Assembly: GCA_028289745.1 (NCBI GenBank)
Contig: JANQOD010000088.1
Location: 1 to 12,781, forward strand
DNA length: 12,781 nt
Direction: 5' to 3'
DNA from: Allomuricauda sp.
Lineage (GTDB): Bacteria > Bacteroidota > Bacteroidia > Flavobacteriales > Flavobacteriaceae
The position numbers and the translations under genes are program-made. The notes under the pieces were generated by a model. That model ran no database searches, had not been told where the DNA came from, and was given only the letters and a program-made list of their open reading frames with translations. Positions 7,035 through 12,781 of this stretch are shown one piece after another. Numbering within the stretch: position 1 is the stretch's first letter; each line of letters begins with the position of its first letter.

Positions 7035-10000
7035 ATGCTCCAAAAACTGGAAATAAAAAAATTCAAGACCCTAAACGGAATCTCCGAAGATCTGCAACTG
7101 TCGTACCAGTTGTTCGGCCAGCCCCTACATTCGGCTCCCATCGTATTGGTGAACCATGCCCTTACGGGCAATTCGAATGTGGCGGGTGAAAAAGGCTGGT
7201 GGTCTGATTTGATAGGAGAAGGCAAGTGTATCGATACCCAAAAATATACAGTGCTTTCGTTCAACATACCGGGCAATGGGTATGATGGTCTTGTCATTGA
7301 CAACTACAAGGGTTATGTGGCGGGCGACATTGCCAAAATATTTTTATTGGGCCTCAAGCAGTTGGAAATCGAAAAACTGTTCGCCATTATCGGGGGATCG
7401 CTCGGTGGGGGCATTGCTTGGGAAATGGCCGTTTATGACCCTACCCTTACAGAGCATTTGATTCCTGTGGCATCTGATTGGAAATCAACCGATTGGTTGA
7501 TTGCCAATTGTCAGATTCAAGAGCAGATACTGAACAATTCAAGCCAGCCTGTACATGATGCCAGAATGCATGCGATGTTATGCTATCGTACCCCAGAATC
7601 TTTTAAGGAGCGTTTCAAGCGGAGTACAAACGAGGCGCTTCAGGTTTTCAATGTCGAAAGCTGGTTGATGCACCACGGCAAGAAATTGCAAGAACGTTTT
7701 CAACTATCGGCCTATAAACTGATGAACCAATTGTTGAAGACCATCGATGTGACACGAAATGGGGAGGAAGGTTTTCAAAAGTTGCAGCAGAGCAAGACCA
7801 AGATCCATATCATCGGTGTGAATTCAGATCTCTTTTTCACGGCAGAAGAGAACAAAGAGACCTATAAACGATTGGCGCAAGCCAGCAGTAACGTGACTTA
7901 TGGTGAAGTACAGTCGTTGCATGGCCATGATGCCTTTTTGATGGAGTTTGAACAATTGGAGAATTTGTTGAAGGATGTTTTTCCGGGGAAAGGAAAGAAA
8001 CACGGACTCAAAATCTTGAAGTTCGGGGGTCGTTCACTGTCGAACGGTAAGGGGCTGCAACGCGTACTCGATATCATCGGCGAAAAAGTGCAATCGGGTG
8101 AGCGTATCGCCGTAGTGCTCTCGGCGCGCCAAAATGCCACTGATGAGCTTGAAAGAATGTTGGAAAAGGCAGCAAGGGGCCTTTCTTTCGAAGAAGATAT
8201 CAAGCATTTTGAAAGCTATCAAAAAGCAGATCTGGGCGATGTCGATTTTTCAAGTGAAGTGGGTCAAGTTGTGCAAAAGTTGAAAGGAGTGTCACTTCTT
8301 GGAGATTACAGTCCGAAAACAAAGGATGCCCTGTTGGCCTATGGTGAACTGATATCTTCAAAGTTCGTGGCGGCATTGTTGAACGATAAAGGGATCAAGG
8401 CAGAAGCCATCGACACCCGTGAACTGATCAAGACCGATGGGTCGTTCGGTAATGCCCAAGTCGATGAAGGTGCCTCAAAGTTGAACGTGCTGAAACGGTT
8501 TTCTCGATTGCAAAACAACACGGTGCCCGTTGTAACGGGTTTTATCGCCTCGAACCATGAAGGCGAGACCACCACCTTGGGCAGAAACGGAAGCAATTAC
8601 ACGGCGGCTTTATTGGCTAATTTCTTAGATGCCGATGCCGTATACAATTATACCCATGTTGATGGTATCTTCACCGCCAATCCTGATTTGGTGCATGGGG
8701 CCCAAATAATCAAAAACCTGTCGTATGAAGAAGCCAATGAATTGGCCAATTTTGGTGCCAAGGTACTGCATGCGAAGACCATCATTCCCTTAATAGAAAA
8801 GAATATTCCCCTACGTATTCTGAACACTTTCAATCCAGGTTCAGAAGGTACTTTGATCAGTGCCAAGACGAATGAAGAGGGTATTAAATCACTTTCAGTG
8901 ATTGAAAACGTATCGTTGGTGCATCTCGAGGGTAGGGGGCTTTTGGGCAAGGCGGGAATTGACGCCCGAATTTTCAACGCTTTGGGAAGACGAAACATCA
9001 GTGTGGGCATCATCTCGCAAGGGTCATCAGAAAGGGGCATTGGCTTGGTCATTGATGCCGATAGGGCCTTTGAGGCCAAAAAAGCCTTGGATGATGAATT
9101 TGAGACCGATTATTCCGCTAAAGACATAAACGCGATTTCAATTATAAAGAACGTGGCCGTGATATCGATTGTGGGGCAAGATCTGAGTTCGTTTCACAAA
9201 CCCTATAGCGCACTTGTCAAGAATAATATCGAACCGCTGCTTTTTAATAATACAGCTTCGGGAAGAAATGTCAGTTTGGTTGTCAAAACGACCGACCTGC
9301 ACAAGGCGTTGAACGTGATGCACGGACAGATTTTTGGCATGAACAAGAAAATCAATCTGGCCATTTTTGGGCATGGAAACGTGGGGGGGACCCTCATCGA
9401 CCAGATTTTGAGATCACATGAAAACATCAAACAACGAAAGAACTTCGATTTGAACATTTTTGCGATTGCCAACTCAAAACTGGCCTTGCTCGATAAAAAG
9501 GGTATTCATGATAACTGGCAACAGACCCTAAAAGAAAATGGGATGGCCTATTCGGTCAGGGATATAATTGCCTATGCCAATGAAAACCACCTCGAAAACC
9601 TAATTGCCATCGACAATACGGCCAGCGAAGATTTCGTCAACTATTATTTTGAATTGATCAGGGCGGGCTTTGATCTTATTTCGTCGAACAAAATTGCCAA
9701 CACCCTTAATTTCGACTACTATCGCCAAATTCGAAAAAGTTTGGAAAACGCCCAAAAAAAATACCTCTATGAAACCAATGTCGGGGCCGGATTACCGTTG
9801 ATCGACACCATAAAACTGTTACATGTCTCCGGTGAGAACATTACCCGGATCAAGGGGGTTTTCTCGGGTTCATTGAGCTACATTTTCAATACGTTTTCAG
9901 AAGCTGACCGCCCCTTTTCAGAAGTGCTGCTCGAAGCGATGCAAAAAGGCCTTACAGAACCTGACCCCCGTGAGGATCTAAGTGGAAATGACGTAGGGAG

Positions 10001-10421
10001 AAAACTGCTCATTTTGGCAAGGGAGTTGGAGCTGCAGAACGAGTTCAGTGATATTTTCATCGAAAATCTGATTCCGAAGAAATTGGAAAAAATCTCCAAA
10101 AGAGAATTTTTGGAAAATTTGGACCATTTGAATGAAAGATTTCAAAAAATAAAAAAAGAACAAAAGCCCGACCATGTGCTTCGGTACGTAGGTGATTTAC
10201 ACGGAGATTTACAGCAAGATAAAGGGATTCTGGAAGTAAGATTGATCTCTGTCCCGAAATCGGACGCATTGGGGCAAGTAAAGGGCTCTGATTCCATCAT
10301 CGAGATCTATACCGAGTCGTATGGAGAGCACCCATTGGTAATACAGGGCGCAGGGGCAGGGGCCGCTGTCACTGCAAGGGGTGTTTTTGGTGACATATTG
10401 AGAATAGCCGAGAAGTTATAG
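7035..10421 (+). CDS. Fused homoserine O-acetyltransferase-like / aspartate kinase / homoserine dehydrogenase
   Basis: The 1128-residue product joins three enzymes. Residues 1 to about 320 are a MetX-like alpha/beta hydrolase: NHALTGNSNVAG, GGSLGG with nucleophile near Ser122, Asp near 265 in GVNSD and His near 298 in GHDAFL. Residues about 324-600 are a ThrA-type aspartate kinase (KFGGRS at 329-334, LGRNGSNYTAA, FGAKVLHAKT), followed by two ACT-like segments to about 768. Residues 769-1128 are homoserine dehydrogenase: GHGNVGG, SSNKIANT, ETNVGAGLPLID and GLTEPDPREDLSGND. It would catalyse aspartate to aspartyl phosphate, semialdehyde to homoserine, and homoserine to O-acetylhomoserine, the MetY substrate. 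A TTG six bases earlier is possible, but I chose the ATG at 7035. KFGG-R-S differs from the usual KFGG-T-S, and the MetX lid is short. A stop and new start do not separate the domains, so this is one frame. Confidence 0.92.
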   Translation: MLQKLEIKKFKTLNGISEDLQLSYQLFGQPLHSAPIVLVNHALTGNSNVAGEKGWWSDLIGEGKCIDTQKYTVLSFNIPGNGYDGLVIDNYKGYVAGDIAKIFLLGLKQLEIEKLFAIIGGSLGGGIAWEMAVYDPTLTEHLIPVASDWKSTDWLIANCQIQEQILNNSSQPVHDARMHAMLCYRTPESFKERFKRSTNEALQVFNVESWLMHHGKKLQERFQLSAYKLMNQLLKTIDVTRNGEEGFQKLQQSKTKIHIIGVNSDLFFTAEENKETYKRLAQASSNVTYGEVQSLHGHDAFLMEFEQLENLLKDVFPGKGKKHGLKILKFGGRSLSNGKGLQRVLDIIGEKVQSGERIAVVLSARQNATDELERMLEKAARGLSFEEDIKHFESYQKADLGDVDFSSEVGQVVQKLKGVSLLGDYSPKTKDALLAYGELISSKFVAALLNDKGIKAEAIDTRELIKTDGSFGNAQVDEGASKLNVLKRFSRLQNNTVPVVTGFIASNHEGETTTLGRNGSNYTAALLANFLDADAVYNYTHVDGIFTANPDLVHGAQIIKNLSYEEANELANFGAKVLHAKTIIPLIEKNIPLRILNTFNPGSEGTLISAKTNEEGIKSLSVIENVSLVHLEGRGLLGKAGIDARIFNALGRRNISVGIISQGSSERGIGLVIDADRAFEAKKALDDEFETDYSAKDINAISIIKNVAVISIVGQDLSSFHKPYSALVKNNIEPLLFNNTASGRNVSLVVKTTDLHKALNVMHGQIFGMNKKINLAIFGHGNVGGTLIDQILRSHENIKQRKNFDLNIFAIANSKLALLDKKGIHDNWQQTLKENGMAYSVRDIIAYANENHLENLIAIDNTASEDFVNYYFELIRAGFDLISSNKIANTLNFDYYRQIRKSLENAQKKYLYETNVGAGLPLIDTIKLLHVSGENITRIKGVFSGSLSYIFNTFSEADRPFSEVLLEAMQKGLTEPDPREDLSGNDVGRKLLILARELELQNEFSDIFIENLIPKKLEKISKREFLENLDHLNERFQKIKKEQKPDHVLRYVGDLHGDLQQDKGILEVRLISVPKSDALGQVKGSDSIIEIYTESYGEHPLVIQGAGAGAAVTARGVFGDILRIAEKL

Positions 10422-10455
10422 AAAGACAGAGGATTTGGGAACTAGTAAATAGGGA

Positions 10456-11646
10456 ATGGATAACAACGAAAAACCAAAGGCGAACGAACGACGTTTTGAG
10501 ACCAACGCGATACGCAATCAGCTTGAGCGCACTCAATATTTAGAGCACGCTGCGCCGATATTTTTGACCTCGAGCTATGTTTTTGAAGATGCCGAAGATA
10601 TGCGGGCTTCATTTGCCGAAGAAAAAGACCGCAACGTGTATTCGCGGTACTCCAATCCGAATACCTCAGAGTTCATTGAAAAGGTTTGCCAAATGGAAGG
10701 TGCCGAAGCGGGTTTCGCCTTTGCCTCGGGCATGGCGGCCGAGTTTTCAACTTTCGCGGCTTTATTGGAAAGTGGTGACCACATACTTTCTGTACGAAGC
10801 GTGTTTGGTTCGACACATTCACTCTACACCAATTTTTTTCCCAAATGGAATATTGAAACCAGTTTTTTTGGTATTGATGAGCTGAAAAAAGTTGAACGAT
10901 CGATACGGCCCAATACCAAGATTCTCTACGCCGAATCGCCTACCAATCCCGGGGTTGACATACTCGATCTTGAATACCTTGGAAAATTGGCAAAAAAGCA
11001 CGACCTCATTTTTATCGTTGACAATTGTTTTGCCTCGCCCTACTTGCAACAACCGATCAAATTCGGGGCAGACCTGGTCATACATTCGGGTACCAAATTG
11101 ATGGATGGCCAGGGCCGTGTGTTGGCAGGAATCACGGTTGGCCAAGCTGATCTGGTGGATAAGATCTATCGTTTTTCACGAATCACAGGTCCTGCCTTGT
11201 CGCCTTTTAATGCTTGGGTACTCTCAAAAAGTTTGGAGACCCTTGCCGTGAGGGTAGATAGGCATTGTGAAAATGCTTTGAAGCTGGCCGAATTTTTAGA
11301 AGGGCATAAAAATGTGAATTGGGTGAAATATCCCTTTTTGAAGTCGCACCCACAGTATGAACTGGCCCAAAAACAGATGAAGGCTGGGGGTTGTGTGGTG
11401 GCTTTTGAAGTGAAAGGCGGACTCGAAGCGGGCCGCAAGTTTTTTGATTCCATTCGTTTGCTATCACTTTCGGCCAATTTGGGCGATGCCCGTAGCATTG
11501 TGACCCACCCAGCTTCTACCACACATAGCAAACTGACCCCCGAAGAACGTATGGCCGTGGGCATTTCAGAGGGCATGGTCAGGGTATCTGTGGGATTGGA
11601 GCATTTTACCGATATCGTCGATGACATAGGACAGGCCCTTGTTTAG
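10456..11646 (+). CDS. metZ: MetZ-like O-acylhomoserine sulfhydrylase (Cys/Met metabolism PLP enzyme)
   Basis: This 396-residue PLP enzyme belongs to the trans-sulfuration family. The PLP lysine is Lys214 in HSGTKLMDGQGRVLAG. The DGQGR stretch directly after it is the mark of O-succinylhomoserine sulfhydrylases (MetZ), distinguishing it from cystathionine gamma-synthase and lyase. Other landmarks are YSRYSNPNTSEFIEKV at 62-77, SVFGSTHSLY at 115-124, VDNCFASPYLQQP at 188-200 and HPASTTHSKL near the end. It lies 34 bp after the fusion gene and is probably co-transcribed under the SAM-I riboswitch. Because the acyltransferase upstream looks like the acetyl type, O-acetylhomoserine is the likelier donor here despite the MetZ signature. 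A cystathionine synthase or lyase activity cannot be excluded by sequence alone. No clear terminator follows. Confidence 0.85.
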   Translation: MDNNEKPKANERRFETNAIRNQLERTQYLEHAAPIFLTSSYVFEDAEDMRASFAEEKDRNVYSRYSNPNTSEFIEKVCQMEGAEAGFAFASGMAAEFSTFAALLESGDHILSVRSVFGSTHSLYTNFFPKWNIETSFFGIDELKKVERSIRPNTKILYAESPTNPGVDILDLEYLGKLAKKHDLIFIVDNCFASPYLQQPIKFGADLVIHSGTKLMDGQGRVLAGITVGQADLVDKIYRFSRITGPALSPFNAWVLSKSLETLAVRVDRHCENALKLAEFLEGHKNVNWVKYPFLKSHPQYELAQKQMKAGGCVVAFEVKGGLEAGRKFFDSIRLLSLSANLGDARSIVTHPASTTHSKLTPEERMAVGISEGMVRVSVGLEHFTDIVDDIGQALV

Positions 11647-11673
11647 CAGCGCATTACTGTAGAAAATAATCGA

Positions 11674-11700
11674 TATATTTACATAAATATTTATATAAAT
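11674..11700. promoter_or_regulatory. Nested palindromes, probable operator/promoter of the marR-type gene
   Basis: ATATTTA-CA-TAAATAT (11675-11690) and ATTTATATAAAT (11689-11700) are two perfect palindromes meeting end to end, immediately before the start codon at 11705. TATATTTA (11674-11681) could also be a -7 element. MarR proteins commonly bind AT-rich palindromes overlapping their own promoter, so autoregulation is the simplest reading. The region is very AT-rich, which makes chance palindromes easier. Confidence 0.4.
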
Positions 11701-11704
11701 ACTT

Positions 11705-12202
11705 ATGAAAGATAGATTGGTGCTTTTGGCCGAGATGGGACTCGGCTCGAGATTGAATAGATTGAGCGGTCAGTTCATGAAGGAGATACAGCTTACGTAT
11801 GACCATTACCATATTGATTTTGACCCTTATCTTTTTCCGATTTTCAAGGTTATTATCGATGAAAAGGTGACGACCACCTCATATATACAAGAGGCACTTC
11901 AATATACGCAACCTGCGATTACACATGCTTTGAAAAAATTATCCGATAAGGGGTTGATCGACAGTAGGGAAGATGAATCAGATAAGCGAAAAAAACTTTT
12001 CTTTCTTACGAAAACCGGAAAAAAGGCCCATAAGAGAATGGTGCCACTATGGAAGGAAATGGAAAAACAAGTGACATTGCTGACCCATTTTGAATCTGAA
12101 AGCTTGTCGCAACATTTGACAGCGGTAGAAGCAAAGCTGAAAAAAAGGCCCTTGAGCGAACTAATTGTTGAAAATCTCCGGCATCAAAGTATAACCATAT
12201 GA
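11705..12202 (+). CDS. MarR-family transcriptional regulator
   Basis: This 165-residue protein has a winged helix-turn-helix: a dimerisation helix at about 10-30, helix-turn-helix at about 56-82 (TTTSYIQEALQYTQPAITHALKKLSDKGLI) and a wing with the typical D-x-SDKR-x-x-x-x-x-LT pattern at about 88-103. There is no recognisable ligand pocket residue and no redox cysteine. It overlaps the next gene by four bases (ATGA at 12199-12202), so the two are translated together. In MarR-GNAT pairs the regulator commonly controls the neighbouring enzyme. It starts 58 bp after metZ but its own AT-rich palindromic upstream region suggests a separate promoter. Confidence 0.88.
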   Translation: MKDRLVLLAEMGLGSRLNRLSGQFMKEIQLTYDHYHIDFDPYLFPIFKVIIDEKVTTTSYIQEALQYTQPAITHALKKLSDKGLIDSREDESDKRKKLFFLTKTGKKAHKRMVPLWKEMEKQVTLLTHFESESLSQHLTAVEAKLKKRPLSELIVENLRHQSITI

Positions 12203-12663
12203 AAAACATTGATATTATAGCATTCAAATCGGAATTCGCCCAAGACTTTGCCAAGCTCAACATTGAATGGTTGGAAAAGTACTTTGTGGTCGAGCCCCAT
12301 GATGCAGCACTTATGCAAAGATGTGAAGAGACCATTATTGATGTTGGGGGACATATTTTCTTTGCCAGGGTAGATGGTTCATTGGTAGGAACGGTAGCAC
12401 TGATCCCAATGGAAGAAAAGATATTTGAATTGGGAAAAATGGCCGTATCAGAGGCTTTCCAGGGCATGAGAATCGGGCAAAGGTTAATGCGGTACTGCAT
12501 TGATTTTGGTCGTGAACAGGGCTGGAAAAAATTGGTATTGTATTCAAACACCGTATTGGAAAACGCAATTTATATTTATCGGAAATATGGTTTTGTCGAA
12601 GTTCCCCAAGAAGCAAATCCACCCTATGCCAGAAGCAACATCAAAATGATATGCTTGCTATAG
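12199..12663 (+). CDS. GNAT-family N-acetyltransferase
   Basis: The 154-residue product has the GNAT fold: FFARVDGSLVGTVALI at about 54-69 (strands 2-3), ELGKMAVSEAFQGMRIGQRLM at about 77-97 containing the Q-x-x-x-x-G-Q/A acetyl-CoA pyrophosphate loop, and NTVLENAIYIYRKYGF at about 117-132, the motif B region. It transfers an acetyl group from acetyl-CoA to an unknown amine, and nothing in the sequence tells small molecule from protein substrate. Length is typical. Its start codon lies within the stop of the MarR-type gene, implying translational coupling and shared control. Confidence 0.88.
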   Translation: MKNIDIIAFKSEFAQDFAKLNIEWLEKYFVVEPHDAALMQRCEETIIDVGGHIFFARVDGSLVGTVALIPMEEKIFELGKMAVSEAFQGMRIGQRLMRYCIDFGREQGWKKLVLYSNTVLENAIYIYRKYGFVEVPQEANPPYARSNIKMICLL

Positions 12664-12719
12664 TTGACAGTATTCCCAAAGAACACTGATTTTGCCTATA
12701 TTCGTATCAATGCTGTCAA
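12664..12719 (+). promoter_or_regulatory. Intergenic region before the Rrf2 gene with a spaced inverted repeat
   Basis: TTGACAG (12664-12670) is repeated inverted as CTGTCAA (12713-12719), which lies inside the first codons of the next gene. TATATTCG (12697-12704) is one base off a TAnnTTTG -7 element. The inverted repeat could be an operator or an RNA pairing that covers the start codon. Seven matching bases 42 apart is weak evidence. Confidence 0.3.
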
Positions 12720-12781
12720 AGAAGACGAAATACGGACTCAAGGCCTTGACCTATCTGGCTTCGCAAAAAAAAAAGGAGCCC
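12710..12781 (+). CDS. Rrf2-family transcriptional regulator (N-terminus, partial)
   Basis: From the ATG at 12710 the frame reads MLSKKTKYGLKALTYLASQK and continues to the window edge (24 codons). The MLSKKTKYGLKAL start is the typical first helix of Rrf2 proteins, a winged-helix family that includes IscR, CymR and NsrR. Members respond to Fe-S clusters, nitric oxide or cysteine-pathway enzymes. The cysteine region that would show whether it carries a cluster is not in the window. Its place after a methionine operon suggests a role in sulfur metabolism, but that is inference. A run of ten A (12765-12774) lies within the coding sequence. Confidence 0.75.
   Translation, partial: MLSKKTKYGLKALTYLASQKKKEP

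Noticed and set aside
12664..12669. TTGACA as a sigma-70 type -35 box
   Set aside because: The other promoters here fit the Bacteroidota TTG / TAnnTTTG pattern, and no -10 box lies at 17 bp. It is more likely part of the inverted repeat.
1..12781. Mobile elements, CRISPR array, tRNA or rRNA genes
   Set aside because: I found no transposase or integrase-like protein, no regularly spaced direct repeats and no cloverleaf-like sequence. The two palindromic elements are single copies in this window.

Overview
The window looks like chromosomal DNA of a marine member of the Bacteroidota, most likely the Flavobacteriaceae. The grounds are TAnnTTTG-type promoter elements, the absence of clear Shine-Dalgarno sequences, a periplasmic-type TonB with two cysteines before its C-terminal domain, and palindromic intergenic repeats of a kind I associate with flavobacterial genomes. 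The assignment rests on sequence style and gene families, not on a database match.

Layout. Positions 1-152 hold the tail of an unidentified + strand gene, closed by a strong two-way terminator (179-208). Two - strand genes follow: a TonB-type energy transducer (253-957) and a deoxynucleoside kinase (1145-1759) with its own terminator. Divergent from the kinase is metK (2043-3296), S-adenosylmethionine synthetase. Its roughly 105-nt leader carries what I read as a SAM-II (SAM_alpha) riboswitch aptamer. A secreted CocE/NonD (S15-like) lipoprotein hydrolase follows (3381-5315).

The centre of the window is a methionine operon. A SAM-I (S-box) riboswitch at 5408-5569 has an enlarged P4 arm and a downstream intrinsic terminator. 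It precedes metY (O-acetylhomoserine sulfhydrylase), then an 1128-residue fusion of a homoserine O-acetyltransferase-like domain, aspartate kinase and homoserine dehydrogenase, then a second sulfhydrylase of the MetZ type. Together with an aspartate-semialdehyde dehydrogenase and a methionine synthase encoded elsewhere, these would take aspartate to homocysteine and methionine. MetK then turns methionine into SAM, and SAM can shut down both transcripts through two structurally unrelated riboswitch classes.

The right end has a MarR-family regulator overlapping a GNAT acetyltransferase by 4 nt, behind nested palindromes that look like an operator. The first 24 codons of an Rrf2-family regulator run off the edge. 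In related genomes such a regulator would be a plausible lead into sulfate assimilation genes, but none is visible here.

The most interesting points are the two SAM riboswitch classes 3.4 kb apart, the three-domain MetX-AK-HSD fusion with an altered aspartokinase motif, and the palindromic element sitting inside the SAM-I aptamer. I see no tRNA, rRNA, CRISPR array, transposase or prophage gene.
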